A DNA stretch of 64,000 bases from Bartonella sp. AU16XJBT (GCF_028618665.1 NZ_JAQITF010000005.1:62001-126000), one strand, 5' to 3'. Positions 33,758 to 44,061 are shown, numbered from the stretch's first letter. Translations and numbers: made by a program. The notes: generated by a model not told the origin, from the sequence alone.

Positions 33758-34345
33758 ATATTTCTTATAAATGCTCTAAATGAAAGGGCTGTTGCAACGT
33801 TGAGCATTCGGGGCTGATAGGGCTATAGCTTTCATCTCATTAAAGGCAATATATTCTAATTGATTTTTATACCATTCGTGAGAGGCTTTTCATAAGCACT
33901 CTTCGAGTTCAACATTGTGAAATGAACTTAGAAACATTAAAAAGTGCTTTTTAAAACAAAATAGGCATAAGCGAAGTATACTATTTGGGCTAAATATTCT
34001 GCTTTGTATGAAAGATGTGAGCTTATCTATAAAATGAAAGAAATAAAAGGCAAAGCTTCATCTGCATATCTTAAAAGATATTGATATGTTTGAAAGTTGT
34101 AAAGCTGAATGAAAAGGGAAGGGGCAGGAGGATATTTTTTATCTTTAAGGTTTTCTCACTCAATGAGTCTGTGTTTTTGCTTTAGAGATGATCCAAACAG
34201 ATATACGTAATAATGCACGCCTATTGAGTATAGAAATGTTGTAAGCAGAAAAAATATCTTCAAAACATGCTGTTGTACAAGATTTGAATGTTGATGAATA
34301 AGCAACAGTAAAAGAATGCGCTATTCATTTTACTCTTTTTACATT
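33758..34345 (+). pseudogene. Heavily decayed integrase remnant
   Basis: Same integrase family as the fossil at 2023-3181, recognisable only in pieces. The expected start ATG reads ATA (33758), followed by FLINALNERA, matching MPLLNRLKCQE of the other copy. Later pieces are LKDIDMFESCKAE (near 34080, matching LKDISRETFESQKAELKG), then near 34250-34300 KISSKHAVVQDLNVDE (matching KNAADLGLDVDLQATE). Many stops and indels interrupt it, and the catalytic C-terminal half is gone, replaced by the next leader copy. Confidence 0.7.
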
Positions 34346-34402
34346 GTGACCTCTATTGATATTATTATTTATGTGTTGAGAAGAAATGCACTATTTGTAC
34401 AA

Positions 34403-34568
34403 CATAATGATTTATAAGGATAATTCATTATGTTGTATTTGGAATGAGTGCCTCAAATGGCGTAGGATTTTTCCACTTCAACTCTATTGATACTGAATCA
34501 ATTAAAGTCATTGACTTGCATGTTAAAAGTGAGGCCGTATGTGGTTACTCTTTTAAGAAGGAATAAAA
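34403..34568 (+). repeat. Integrase-leader repeat, copy D
   Basis: It contains an 8-bp perfect inverted repeat, CATAATGA (34403-34410) and TCATTATG (34425-34432), around TTTATAAGGATAAT. The core ACTGAATCAATTAAAGTCAT and TGACTTGCATG follow. It is directly followed by an integrase start codon at 34569. Confidence 0.65.
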
Positions 34569-34612
34569 ATGTCTCTTAAAAACGCAATGCTCTTGGGAAA
34601 GATTAAGGCATA
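34569..34612 (+). pseudogene. Truncated integrase N-terminal fragment
   Basis: ATG 34569 opens MSLKNAMLLGKIKA and then stops, right at the end of the slt gene. The first residues match the integrase family start (MPLLNRLKCQELSK in the copy at 2023). Only about 14 codons survive, so this is a second integrase insertion cut down almost completely, in tandem after the first remnant. Confidence 0.55.
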
Positions 34613-36706
34613 TTATTTCCATCGACCAGAAAGCAGGTCGGTTTTTATATCTATTTTTCCAGTGAGTCTTGCTTTGTAGACACCGTAATTTTCCATGACA
34701 CGCATCACGTAATTCCGTGTTTCCGTATAAGGGATACGTTCAATCCAATCAATGATGTTATCGAGAGATTGTCCTCTAGGATCGCCATAACGTTTGATCC
34801 ATTCATCGACCCGACGGGGACCTGCATTATAGCCAATAAGAGTGAGTATATAGGATCCATTAAAACGTTCCAATTGTTCATTGAGAAAATGGGCCCCTAA
34901 TGTCACATTATAATGAGCATCACTGCTGAATTTTTTATGAGACCATGCGATTGAGTATTTTTTTGCGAGTGCTTTTGCGGTTGTAGGAAGCAATTGGAGT
35001 ATACCTTGTGCACCTGCTTTTGATATGGCTGTTGGATTAAATTCGCTTTCTTGGCGTGCAATGGCATAGATAAGCGATTTTTCTTCTACAGAAATATGCG
35101 CAGAAGCTGGTATAGCGCCTAAAGGATGAGAAAGCGCCCCGACATTTTTCCCCTGAAAAGCAGCCATTTTTCCGATTTTGAGGCTGGTATAATAGTCACC
35201 ATTTTTTTCTGCCATAACAGCCAGAAGAGCTAATTCACCAGGGCTTTCTATTTTTTTTCCGAGTTCTCTATAAAAAACTTTAGCAAAATCAGCATATCCG
35301 GCTTCTTCAAGACGTTGAATTGCTTTGATCGCTTTTCGTGCACTAAAATGTTGTCGCTCAGCGGTTGTTGGTTTAGGAAAGGAGATATTAAGCTTTTTTT
35401 GGTTGAGTCGTGCAGCGGCTAATTGACCATAATAAGTTGCACCAAAATGAGCTGCGCGATGAAAGTAAAGCTGAGCATTTTTGTGTTCTCCTAGCGTTTC
35501 TGCTGTTCGTCCCATCCAGTAATATCCACGTGATGCAGAAAAAGGTAAAGAAGAGAGTTGAGGAAGACGTGAAAAATGCTGCATTGCCAATTTAGGGTTA
35601 TGAAGGAACCGTAGTGCGTACCACCCTGCATGAAACTCAGCATCGACGGCTAATGCGGATGTCATGCCAGTGTGCATCGCAACGAGCTGATAAGCTATTT
35701 GGGGTTTGTTTAAATCGAGCATTTCCCGAGAAAGGGCGCGTTGTTCTTTCCACAATGAATGAGGGTTCATAAGATGGAAGGTATCTTTTGATGTTTTCAT
35801 CATCAGTGTTGCGGCGGCATCATATTGCTTTGTTCGCCGAAGATGGCGCATTCGAGCAAACTGGAAGAGAGGATCTTTTTTCCATATTCTCTCTATAGCT
35901 TGTAATTTTTGTGTCGCTCTGGGATCATTTTTTTCAACGGCCACAAAAGCATCAAAAAGAGATTGAGCACGGGCTAATTTTGCAACGCGTGCCGCTGAAT
36001 CAAAACGATGTGCATACAGCATAAACTGCATGCGTTTTAAATGATCAATAGGTTTTAAGGCAGCGCTTGCATTTTTAAGAACAAATACTTCTTCTTTTGC
36101 ATTAAGCGTTGTTTTATGCCACCACGGTGCAATAACATGTTGAGCACGGGTAATTTGTCCCGTTGCAATAAGTGCTTTAGCGAAGATTGCCATGCCTTGT
36201 GCTGTGAGAGGGGAGTGATGAGAAAATTTTTGGATGATGACACGTGTGACATTGGTTTCGTTAAGAAAAGCACGTTCAGCATTGCGTTGCATCGTTTCTA
36301 TACCGGGCCATCCTTTTAGCATATTGATTGCGTTATATATTTCAGAACTTGGTATATTATCTTGGTTTGATAGCCCCAGCGCCCATGTCAGAATATCACG
36401 ATCAAGGCTATGTTTTTCCATTGAATTACGCAGGTTTATTGTTTTTGCAACATTGTTGTTTGCAAGGGCATCTAGCCCAGCTTTTAGTTGTTTGAGTGTC
36501 GCAGTATTGTGCGATGTCGTGTGTCTTTGTTGAAGAGGTTCTTGAGCTTCTTGTTTAACAGTAAAGGGGGTAGGGCGTGCCGAAGGGATTGGTGCTTTCC
36601 CATGTAAAAGAGGTGTTTGTGCATAGGCACTTGAAAATAAAGTTTCTATTGCCAGTATAAGTGCAGTAAAGGTTGATACGAAAAGAGAGGTGGAAAACAC
36701 ACGCAT
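34613..36706 (-). CDS. slt: Soluble lytic murein transglycosylase
   Basis: A 697-residue periplasmic enzyme cleaving peptidoglycan between MurNAc and GlcNAc. It has an N-terminal signal peptide ending SAYAQ (about 30) and a long alpha-helical superhelix (about 70-520). The C-terminal SLT catalytic domain reads IYAIARQESEFNPTAISKAG (catalytic Glu in QESEF), then AQGILQLLPTTAKALA and YNAGPRRVDEWIKRYGDPRG. Length is close to other Slt70-type enzymes. It is transcribed away from dapA, and its stop lies directly beside an integrase fragment. The related Rhizobiales gene is also next to dapA-smpB, consistent with ancestral order. Confidence 0.93.
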   Translation of the reverse strand: MRVFSTSLFVSTFTALILAIETLFSSAYAQTPLLHGKAPIPSARPTPFTVKQEAQEPLQQRHTTSHNTATLKQLKAGLDALANNNVAKTINLRNSMEKHSLDRDILTWALGLSNQDNIPSSEIYNAINMLKGWPGIETMQRNAERAFLNETNVTRVIIQKFSHHSPLTAQGMAIFAKALIATGQITRAQHVIAPWWHKTTLNAKEEVFVLKNASAALKPIDHLKRMQFMLYAHRFDSAARVAKLARAQSLFDAFVAVEKNDPRATQKLQAIERIWKKDPLFQFARMRHLRRTKQYDAAATLMMKTSKDTFHLMNPHSLWKEQRALSREMLDLNKPQIAYQLVAMHTGMTSALAVDAEFHAGWYALRFLHNPKLAMQHFSRLPQLSSLPFSASRGYYWMGRTAETLGEHKNAQLYFHRAAHFGATYYGQLAAARLNQKKLNISFPKPTTAERQHFSARKAIKAIQRLEEAGYADFAKVFYRELGKKIESPGELALLAVMAEKNGDYYTSLKIGKMAAFQGKNVGALSHPLGAIPASAHISVEEKSLIYAIARQESEFNPTAISKAGAQGILQLLPTTAKALAKKYSIAWSHKKFSSDAHYNVTLGAHFLNEQLERFNGSYILTLIGYNAGPRRVDEWIKRYGDPRGQSLDNIIDWIERIPYTETRNYVMRVMENYGVYKARLTGKIDIKTDLLSGRWK

Positions 36707-36956
36707 AGAGAAAAGACCTTAAGACCTTGCTTTTTGTAAAAACTTAAGGGGTTATAGAACACAAGCATGAAAAACGCGTTAATACAGATGGCTTATTTTA
36801 AAGAAATGTTCAAAATTTAAGGAGGGACATGTTCATCTTATAGAGGCTTTTTTTGAAATTCATCTTGCTTCAATGATAGAGCAAGATTATGCTCTATTTA
36901 AAATTTATAAAGGCGATTATTAAAAAAATAAAAGCGAACATTATAGGGAGTTTATC

Positions 36957-37841
36957 ATGCTCAAGGGAGCTATAACTGCGCTTATCACACCGTTTGATCA
37001 GAAGGGTGCAATTGATGAGAAAGCGTTTTGTGATTTTGTTGAATGGCAAATCACACAAGGGATTAACGGTGTAAGCCCTGTTGGGACAACAGGTGAATCA
37101 GCAACTTTAAGTCATGAAGAACATAAGCAAATTATAGCATTGTGTGTTGAGCAGGCCGCAAAGCGTGTTCCTGTTGTTGCTGGAGCAGGATCCAATAGCA
37201 CAAGTGAGGCTATAGAGCTTGCACAATACGCGCAAAAAGCTGGTGCAGATGCCGTTTTGGTTGTGACCCCCTATTATAATAGACCCAATCAGTCTGGTTT
37301 ATATAAGCATTTTTCTTCCATTGCCAAAGCTGTTTCTATTCCGATTATAATTTATAATATTCCGGGTCGTTCTGTTATCGATATGGCTGTGGAAACGATG
37401 AGAGACCTTTATCAAGATTTTAACAATATCATTGGTGTTAAAGATGCAACGAGTAGAATTGAGCGCGTGAGTGAACAAGGTGAAAAGTGTGGCAAAGATT
37501 TTGTGCAGCTTTCCGGTGATGACTGTACAGCATTAGGTTTTAATGCACATGGAGGTGTCGGATGTATTTCAGTTTCCTCCAATGTTGCTCCAAAACTTTG
37601 TGCAGAGCTTCAAGCTGCTTGTTTTCATGGTGATTATAAAACAGCACGGGAATTAAATGATCGCCTCATGCCTCTAAACCGTGCTGTGTTTATCGAACCT
37701 AGTCCAGCAGGTATTAAATATGCTGCTGCAAAATTGGGAATTTGTGGTGAGACTGTGCGTTCTCCGATTGTTCCATTAACAGAGAGCACAAAGAAGGTTA
37801 TTGATACAGCCCTTAGTCATGCTGGTCTTTTAAAAGCATAA
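36957..37841 (+). CDS. dapA: 4-hydroxy-tetrahydrodipicolinate synthase
   Basis: A 294-residue TIM-barrel aldolase that condenses pyruvate and aspartate semialdehyde in lysine and diaminopimelate synthesis. Family features are [37 protein letters not shown] with the proton-relay Tyr, and the Schiff-base Lys in [20 protein letters not shown] lies 6 bp before ATG 36957. smpB follows 18 bp later, probably in one transcript. Confidence 0.97.
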   Translation: MLKGAITALITPFDQKGAIDEKAFCDFVEWQITQGINGVSPVGTTGESATLSHEEHKQIIALCVEQAAKRVPVVAGAGSNSTSEAIELAQYAQKAGADAVLVVTPYYNRPNQSGLYKHFSSIAKAVSIPIIIYNIPGRSVIDMAVETMRDLYQDFNNIIGVKDATSRIERVSEQGEKCGKDFVQLSGDDCTALGFNAHGGVGCISVSSNVAPKLCAELQAACFHGDYKTARELNDRLMPLNRAVFIEPSPAGIKYAAAKLGICGETVRSPIVPLTESTKKVIDTALSHAGLLKA

Positions 37842-37859
37842 AATGATATTGAAAAAGCC

Positions 37860-38336
37860 ATGAATAAAAAAAAGAACGCGCCCGTACGGAAAATAATTGC
37901 TGACAATCGTAAAGCACGTTTTAATTTTGAAATCCTTAATAATCTTGAGGCCGGTCTTGTTCTTCAAGGAGCGGAAGTGAAGTCTTTACGTTCTAATCAT
38001 GCGAATATTGCTGAAAGCTATGCTAGTTTTGAAAATGGGGAATTATGGTTAATAAACAGCTATATTCCTGAATATACGCAGGCTAATCGTTTTAATCATG
38101 AGCCGCGGCGGTTGCGTAAGTTATTACTTTCAAAACGTGAGATGGCACGCTTTTTTAATGCAACATCCCGTGAAGGAATGACACTTGTTCCTCTCAAACT
38201 GTATTTTAATGAACGTGGGCGTGTTAAGTTAGAGATTGCGCTAGCACGTGGGAAAAAACTTCATGATAAGCGCGAAACGGAAAAAAAACGTGACTGGGGA
38301 CGTGAAAAAGCAAGACTTTTAAAAAGATATGGATGA
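37860..38336 (+). CDS. smpB: SsrA-binding protein SmpB
   Basis: A 158-residue partner of tmRNA needed for trans-translation of stalled ribosomes. It shows [40 protein letters not shown] and the basic C-terminal tail [20 protein letters not shown] that enters the ribosome. Length is normal. Cotranscribed with dapA, a linkage common in alphaproteobacteria. The tmRNA gene itself was not seen in this window. Confidence 0.97.
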   Translation: MNKKKNAPVRKIIADNRKARFNFEILNNLEAGLVLQGAEVKSLRSNHANIAESYASFENGELWLINSYIPEYTQANRFNHEPRRLRKLLLSKREMARFFNATSREGMTLVPLKLYFNERGRVKLEIALARGKKLHDKRETEKKRDWGREKARLLKRYG

Positions 38337-38379
38337 TCGATTGGGATATCCTTTATTTATAGCGCTTTTTAAAACAATT

Positions 38380-39063
38380 TTAGCATTGATCTAAGTATGT
38401 TTTTGCTGCTTGAAAAATTTGGTGAAACATAGCGTCTGTCAAGCGGCCAGTATTTGTATTATAACGAGAACAGTGATAGCTTGAAAAGATGCGTAATCTG
38501 CCAATGTTATTGATTTTGCCATGTCCAAAAGGGTGAGCTAAAACTTTTGCATTAAGAGCACGTATCGTTGAATGGTGTGCAATGGAGCCTAAGGTAATAA
38601 CGGCTTTAAGTTTGGGAAGATTTGTTAAAAGAGGCGAAAAAAACGAGCGGCACGTGTTAATTTCTGCACCGGTAGGTTTATTTTCTGGTGGAACACAACG
38701 AACAGAGTTAACAATTGCAGCATCAATCAGTTCAAGATTATCGTCTGCTCTTTCTTCAAAGGTTCCTTGGGCAAAACCGAATTTTTTCAAAGTGGAATAA
38801 AGTAAATGTCCAGCATAATCACCCGTGAATGGACGTCCAGTTCGATTGGCTCCGCGTAATCCAGGCGCAAGACCAACAATGAGAAGACGCGTTGTGTCTG
38901 CTCCTTTATAGGGAAAGAAGGGGCGTACCGGTGCGTTATGCCAACTTGGTTCTTTCACACGCCAGTCAGCGATAAACTGATGGAGCCTAGGGCATAAATT
39001 GCAATTTTGGGGAGGCTCTGGGCAAAGGGATGTTAATGGGCTATTCATGGCGTTAGGCATCAA
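38380..39063 (-). CDS. Uracil-DNA glycosylase, family 5 (UDGb)
   Basis: A 227-residue DNA glycosylase of the UDGb class. It shows an N-terminal CNLCPRL pair suitable for an iron-sulfur cluster, then LLIVGLAPGLRGANRTGRPF and TGDYAG in motif A, SVRCVPPENKPTGAEINTCR with further Cys, LITLGS-like VITLGSIAHH, and the motif C segment SSYHCSRYNTNTGRLT. UDGb uses an alanine/glycine-type motif A rather than a catalytic Asp, which fits GLAPGLRGA. It is convergent with smpB. The other uracil glycosylase in the window (17007-17846) belongs to family 4. Confidence 0.9.
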   Translation of the reverse strand: MMPNAMNSPLTSLCPEPPQNCNLCPRLHQFIADWRVKEPSWHNAPVRPFFPYKGADTTRLLIVGLAPGLRGANRTGRPFTGDYAGHLLYSTLKKFGFAQGTFEERADDNLELIDAAIVNSVRCVPPENKPTGAEINTCRSFFSPLLTNLPKLKAVITLGSIAHHSTIRALNAKVLAHPFGHGKINNIGRLRIFSSYHCSRYNTNTGRLTDAMFHQIFQAAKTYLDQC

Positions 39064-39609
39064 TTTTTTATTCTTTTGAGTCTTTTATGGCGTATATGAT
39101 GGGGCATGTTTTGATAAACAATCTAGAATATAAATAAACTGCTTTAGAAGAAAGTTTAATATAAACTTATGGCTAATTCTGATGTAACAAGAAGCAATCT
39201 TTCAGTAAGTTATTCGATGAATAAGAGTGCAATACATATGCTGTTCAAAGAAAAAATTCTATCTTTCATAAATATATTATCATAAAAAATGTGCATAAGG
39301 CTGTTGTTATTGAAAAATATTTCCAAGAGCTGGTATTTCTTTTAAAAGGATAAAGACTCTAAAGAAATATTTTGTCAAGAAACGCCTTCCTTTGCTTCAC
39401 TCCAATCTATTGGAATGCTTTTAAGAGAAGCTTTGATAACGAGTGCCAATAGGATATACGTTTTTTTATAAAGTTTCCAAGAATTTTTTCCAATAAGTTC
39501 TTTAAGCAAAAAATATGAAAGCTTGTGTTGTTTTTCTTGTGTTTTATTTTGATTATTGTATATACTGACCACCCGCTATTAATTTTTTTTATTTGAGAAA
39601 GAGGCATAA
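39064..39609. other. 0.55 kb intergenic region upstream of rpoZ
   Basis: A 40-codon open frame from ATG 39170 has no ribosome binding site or known family. Minus-strand frames at 39375-39572 and 39407-39703 run antisense toward rpoZ and are not called. The only supported element is the rpoZ promoter candidate near its end. Confidence 0.45.
39537..39564 (+). promoter_or_regulatory. Candidate sigma-70 promoter of rpoZ
   Basis: TTGTGT at 39537-39542 and TATACT at 39559-39564 with a 16-bp spacer, about 45 bp before the rpoZ start codon. Reasonable by pattern; not tested. Confidence 0.45.
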
Positions 39610-40008
39610 ATGGCCCGCGTAACGGTAGAAGATTGTATTGATAAAGTTGATAACCGCTTTGAATTGGTACTTTTAGCAGGTCATCGGGCGCGTCAGATTT
39701 CACAAGGAGCGCAGATTACAGTTGATCGTGATAATGATAAAAATCCAGTTGTTGCTTTGCGTGAAATAGCAGAAGAAACATTGTCGCCTGCTGATTTAAA
39801 AGAAGATCTTATTCATTCGCTGCAAAAGCATGTGGAAGTAGATGAGCCAGAAATGGCAAGTGGATTTATCACTCATTCAAGTGAAGCTGAAAGTGTTTTT
39901 AATACATCATCGCAAGAAGAAGGAACTTCATTTGATCATATGTCAGAAGAAGAGCTTTTAGCGGGTATTGAAGGTTTGGTTGTTCCAGAAAAAGGTGAAG
40001 ATTATTAA
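39610..40008 (+). CDS. rpoZ: RNA polymerase omega subunit
   Basis: A 132-residue small subunit that helps assemble RNA polymerase. The conserved N-terminal domain is [20 protein letters not shown] with ARQISQGAQ and [17 protein letters not shown]. Residues after about 70 form the acidic, poorly conserved tail seen in alphaproteobacteria. It precedes the stringent-response gene rsh by 128 bp, the usual order, and omega is itself a target of ppGpp in other proteobacteria. Confidence 0.96.
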   Translation: MARVTVEDCIDKVDNRFELVLLAGHRARQISQGAQITVDRDNDKNPVVALREIAEETLSPADLKEDLIHSLQKHVEVDEPEMASGFITHSSEAESVFNTSSQEEGTSFDHMSEEELLAGIEGLVVPEKGEDY

Positions 40009-40136
40009 TTGCGGTGGTTGATATTACAGGAATAGAGATACCTTGTCATGTAAGGAGCAGTTATTTTTCTTGTCTTTTGTTGATAAGATGTGTTCAATAA
40101 GGATTAGAAGTGTGAAAAGATAAAGGATATGCGCGT

Positions 40137-42359
40137 ATGATGCGTCAGTGTGAGCTTGTTGGACGTGTTCAGCGTTACAAGTCTGACGTAGATGAGGCTC
40201 TTTTAAACAGAGCTTATAATTATGCAATGAGAAAGCATGCGCATCAAAAGCGTGCTTCAGGTGATCTTTATTTTTCTCATCCTTTAGAAGTTGCTGCTAT
40301 TTTAACAGATATGCGGTTGGACGAAGCAACGATTGCTGTTGCTCTTTTGCATGATACAATTGAGGATACAAGTGCTACACGAGCAGAAATTGATCAGCTT
40401 TTTGGTTCTGAAATTGGGAAGTTGGTTGAAGGGCTTACAAAGCTTAATAAGCTTGATCTTGTATCCAAGAAAGCTGTACAGGCAGAAAATCTTCGTAAAC
40501 TCCTTATTGCCATTTCTGATGATGTTCGTGTTCTTTTAGTCAAACTTGCGGACCGCCTTCATAATATGCGGACCCTTGGTGTTATGCGTGACGATAAACG
40601 TCGGCGAATTGCTGAGGAGACAATGGATATTTATGCGCCACTTGCGGGCCGTATGGGTATGCAGGATATGCGCGAGGAATTAGAGGACCTCTCTTTCTTT
40701 TATTTAAATCCAGAAGGTCATCGTACGATTACCAATCGACTTTCTGAATTATTGAAGCACAACCGTGATTTGCTTTCCACAATTGAAAATGAATTGACAA
40801 AACTTTTTTGGGAAAATGGCATTAAAGCAGATGTTAAAAGCCGTCAGAAAAAATCTTATTCAGTTTTTCGCAAAATGGAAAGTAAAGCATTATCTTTTGA
40901 ACAGTTATCGGATATTTTTGGATTTCGTGTGATTGTTGAATCCGTGAATGATTGTTATCGTGCTCTTGGTGTCATCCATACGACATGGCCGATGGTTCCT
41001 GGTCGTTTTAAAGATTATATCTCTATACCAAAGCAAAATGATTACCGTTCTATTCATACAACTATTGTGGGTCCTTCAAGACAACGCGTTGAATTGCAAA
41101 TTAGAACGGCTGCCATGAATGAAGTTGCTGAATATGGGGTTGCGGCCCATTCCATATATAAAGAGAGGGGGTCCAATTATTCGACTTCAAAATTATCAAG
41201 TGAAATGAATGCCTATGCATGGTTGCGTCAAACGATACAATCTTTATCTGATGGAGATAATCCGGAAGAGTTTTTAGAACATACAAAACTTGAGCTTTTT
41301 CAAGACCAAGTTTTTTGTTTTACACCAAAAGGTCGATTAATTGCTTTTCCTAAAGGCGCAACACCTATTGATTTTGCTTATGCCGTCCATACAGACATCG
41401 GTGATTCTTGTGTGGGCGTAAAAATCAATGGTCGTATTATGCCTTTAATGACTAAATTAAAAAATGGTGACGAAGTTGATATTATTCGTTCGCATGCTCA
41501 AGTTCCACCGGCTGCGTGGGAATTTCTTGTTGTCACAGGTAAAGCACGTTCAGCCATTCGACGCGCAAGCCGAGCCGCGGTACGTAAGCAATATTCGGGT
41601 TTAGGATATCGTATTCTTGAGCGTTCTTTTGAATATATGGGAAAACAATTTTCAAAAGACGTTTTGAAGAAAGTTTTGCCACGTTTGGCACGTAAAGATG
41701 TAGAAGATGTATTGGCTGCTGTTGGGCGTGGAGAACTGTTTTCCGCTGATGTGATTAAAGCAGTTTATCCTGATTATCAAGAGCGTGTGGTCCAAAAGTC
41801 ATTTTTTAAGCCTGGGGAAGAAGGGTGGTTCAATATTGAAAATGCTCAAGGTATGATTTTTAAGGTTCCAGAAAATGAAAAGGATGCAATGGTCGAGAAT
41901 CATCAATCTAGAGCATTACCTATTCGAGGAACCCGGGGAGATATACCTGTACGTTTTTCACCAGAAGGAGCTGTGCCTGGAGATCGGATTGTTGGTATTA
42001 TGCAACCAGGCGCGGGGATTGTTATTTATCCAATACAGTCTTCGGCTTTAATGGCGTATGATGATCAACCAGAAAGATGGATTGATGTCCGCTGGGATAT
42101 TGATGCCCAAATGAATGAACGTTTTCCTGCACGGATGAATATTTTGGCTGTAAATCGTCCTGGTTCTTTAGCTAAAATTACGCAAATAATTTCTGCTAAC
42201 GATGCCAATATCCAAAATTTATCTTTTATCCGTACAGCACCAGATTTTACAGAAATGATGATTGATTTAGAAGTTTGGGATTTAAAACATTTGAATCGTA
42301 TTTTTTCTCAATTAAAAAATGCAGATTCAGTCAGTACAGTACGGCGGGTTCATGGATAA
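40137..42359 (+). CDS. rsh: Bifunctional (p)ppGpp synthetase/hydrolase (Rsh)
   Basis: A 740-residue stringent-response enzyme. Domains in order: HD hydrolase (about 25-180, with HDTIEDT carrying the metal site), synthetase (about 235-350, with GFRVIVESVNDCYRALGVIH and the YRSIHTTIVGP loop), TGS (about 390-450) and a C-terminal ACT domain (MNILAVNRPGSLAKITQIIS). Both catalytic centres look intact, so synthesis and breakdown are expected, as in the single Rsh of Rhizobiales. ATG at 40137 or 40140. The stop overlaps the possible upstream starts of pyrE by a few bases. Confidence 0.95.
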   Translation: MMRQCELVGRVQRYKSDVDEALLNRAYNYAMRKHAHQKRASGDLYFSHPLEVAAILTDMRLDEATIAVALLHDTIEDTSATRAEIDQLFGSEIGKLVEGLTKLNKLDLVSKKAVQAENLRKLLIAISDDVRVLLVKLADRLHNMRTLGVMRDDKRRRIAEETMDIYAPLAGRMGMQDMREELEDLSFFYLNPEGHRTITNRLSELLKHNRDLLSTIENELTKLFWENGIKADVKSRQKKSYSVFRKMESKALSFEQLSDIFGFRVIVESVNDCYRALGVIHTTWPMVPGRFKDYISIPKQNDYRSIHTTIVGPSRQRVELQIRTAAMNEVAEYGVAAHSIYKERGSNYSTSKLSSEMNAYAWLRQTIQSLSDGDNPEEFLEHTKLELFQDQVFCFTPKGRLIAFPKGATPIDFAYAVHTDIGDSCVGVKINGRIMPLMTKLKNGDEVDIIRSHAQVPPAAWEFLVVTGKARSAIRRASRAAVRKQYSGLGYRILERSFEYMGKQFSKDVLKKVLPRLARKDVEDVLAAVGRGELFSADVIKAVYPDYQERVVQKSFFKPGEEGWFNIENAQGMIFKVPENEKDAMVENHQSRALPIRGTRGDIPVRFSPEGAVPGDRIVGIMQPGAGIVIYPIQSSALMAYDDQPERWIDVRWDIDAQMNERFPARMNILAVNRPGSLAKITQIISANDANIQNLSFIRTAPDFTEMMIDLEVWDLKHLNRIFSQLKNADSVSTVRRVHG

Positions 42360-42375
42360 CAAGAAAGATTTTGCA

Positions 42376-42954
42376 ATGAATACACAAGATGTCATTGATA
42401 TTTTTAAACAAGCAGATGCTATTCTAGAAGGGCATTTTATTTTAACATCGGGGCGCCATAGTGCGACTTATATGCAAAAGGCAAAAGTGTTTATGCATGC
42501 TGACTTGACGGAAAAGCTCTGTCGTGGATTAGCTGAAAAAATAAAAGAATCTATCGAGGAACAAATTGATTATGTCGTTGGTCCCGCAATTGGCGGTCTT
42601 ATCCCTTCCTATGAGACTTCACGTCACCTTGGAGTTCCTTCTCTTTGGGTGGAGCGTGTCAATGGTGTCTTTGAATTGCGTCGTTTTGAAATAAAGAAGG
42701 GTGCACGGGTTGTTATTGTCGAAGATATTGTGACAACGGGTCTTTCCATTCGTGAGACTGTTGAGGCGCTGTCGGCAGCAGGAGCAGAGGTATTGGCAAG
42801 TGCATGTATCCTTGATCGTTCTGGTGGTAAAGTTGATGTTGGCGTTCCATTGATTGCGCTTGCTGAATACGAAATAGCCTCTTATGCGAGTGATGCACTT
42901 CCGGCAGATCTTTCTGTTCTTCCAGCGATTAAACCAGGCAGTCGAAATATTTAA
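42376..42954 (+). CDS. pyrE: Orotate phosphoribosyltransferase
   Basis: A 192-residue enzyme adding the ribose phosphate to orotate in UMP synthesis. It opens MNTQDVIDIFKQADAILEGH and continues FILTSGRHS; the PRPP-binding motif is VVIVEDIVTTGLSIRETVEA. The frame is open upstream to 42319 inside rsh, and ATGs at 42319 and 42352 exist. The ATG at 42376 matches the family N-terminus and has AAGAAAG upstream, so it is chosen. A 42352 start (overlapping rsh by 8 bp) remains possible. Confidence 0.94.
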   Translation: MNTQDVIDIFKQADAILEGHFILTSGRHSATYMQKAKVFMHADLTEKLCRGLAEKIKESIEEQIDYVVGPAIGGLIPSYETSRHLGVPSLWVERVNGVFELRRFEIKKGARVVIVEDIVTTGLSIRETVEALSAAGAEVLASACILDRSGGKVDVGVPLIALAEYEIASYASDALPADLSVLPAIKPGSRNI

Positions 42955-43048
42955 TTGTTTTTCTATTTTTTTTTATGCAAAAACTTAAAAAGATTAATTT
43001 GGATGATATAGATTATTTCATCATCAAAAGATGTATATTGAGAGTCAT

Positions 43049-43663
43049 ATGCTTTTTCGTCGTCGAGAACCAATAGATTTTGTAACGCGTATTCGACTTT
43101 GGTTATGGCCACGTCGTTCATTTTCTCGCTCATTTTCTTACATCTATAAACGTATTTTGCGTATATCAGCATCACCGCATGAAGTTGCATTAGGGTTTGC
43201 TATTGGCATTTTTTTAGCCTGTTCCCCTGTCTTTGGGGTGCATATTATCTTGGCAATATTTTTTTCTTGGATTTTGCGTGCAAATTTTGCGGCTGCAATC
43301 ATTGGGACGGTTTTTTCTAATCCACTCACGTTTTTATTGATTGTCATGGCTGATTATAAAGTAGGGTATTTTTGTTTATCGCTTTTTAGGGATGTCAATG
43401 AGATTTCTCTTTCTCAAATTCGTGCGCTGTTTAATGGTTTGACAATGTCAAATTTTTCTCTTCTTTTTAAAGGTGCATGGGATACAATTATGAGGCCTAT
43501 GATTTTAGGTGGAACCCTTTTAGGTGTTGTTTTTGGTGGTGTATCTTATATAGGTGTTTACAGGGCAACGGTTCGTTTTAAACAAAAGCGATATCAAAAG
43601 ATTATAAAAAAAAGGCGTTTAAAGAAGCGTTCATCGAAAGAAAGATCGGATAATATCTTATGA
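43049..43663 (+). CDS. DUF2062 membrane protein
   Basis: About 204 residues. A basic N-terminus ([20 protein letters not shown]) is followed by [30 protein letters not shown] and further hydrophobic segments, ending in a very basic tail. These are features of the DUF2062 family, integral membrane proteins of unknown function. The frame is open to 43031, but ATG 43049 has GAGAG upstream and gives the usual family start. It overlaps acpS by 4 bp (ATGA) in the pyrE-acpS-lepB block, an order kept in Rhizobiales. Confidence 0.88.
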   Translation: MLFRRREPIDFVTRIRLWLWPRRSFSRSFSYIYKRILRISASPHEVALGFAIGIFLACSPVFGVHIILAIFFSWILRANFAAAIIGTVFSNPLTFLLIVMADYKVGYFCLSLFRDVNEISLSQIRALFNGLTMSNFSLLFKGAWDTIMRPMILGGTLLGVVFGGVSYIGVYRATVRFKQKRYQKIIKKRRLKKRSSKERSDNIL

Positions 43664-44061
43664 TTGTTGGTCTTGGAAATGATTTGGTTGATATACGACG
43701 GATTGAGAGAATGTTGGTTCGTTATGGCGAGCGCTTTATCCAACGTATTTTTACGGATATTGAAAGGAATAGATCCGAAAAATTCAAGAAAAATTCTTCT
43801 TCTTATGCGAAAAGATTTGCCGCTAAAGAAGCATGTGCTAAAGCCTTAGGGACGGGAATCGCTTGTGGTATCAATTGGAAAGACATGGGGGTGGTTAATT
43901 TGCCATCTGGTAAACCAATCATGCAATTAACAAATCGTGCGCAAGCGCAACTTCAGAAGTTATTACCTCCTCATCATGATGCGGTTATTCATCTCAGCAT
44001 AACAGATGATTTTCCTTGGGCGCAGGCATTTGTTATTATTGAAGCACTTCCACGTGGATAG
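43660..44061 (+). CDS. acpS: Holo-[acyl-carrier-protein] synthase
   Basis: A 133-residue phosphopantetheinyl transferase that activates ACP for fatty acid synthesis. It shows [20 protein letters not shown] with the metal-binding Asp, [20 protein letters not shown] with the second metal Glu, and the C-terminal HLSITDD segment. Translation is coupled to the preceding DUF2062 gene. Confidence 0.96.
   Translation: MIVGLGNDLVDIRRIERMLVRYGERFIQRIFTDIERNRSEKFKKNSSSYAKRFAAKEACAKALGTGIACGINWKDMGVVNLPSGKPIMQLTNRAQAQLQKLLPPHHDAVIHLSITDDFPWAQAFVIIEALPRG

Noticed and set aside
39170..39292. 40-codon open frame upstream of rpoZ
   Set aside because: No ribosome binding site, no family, and an AT-rich setting where such frames arise by chance.
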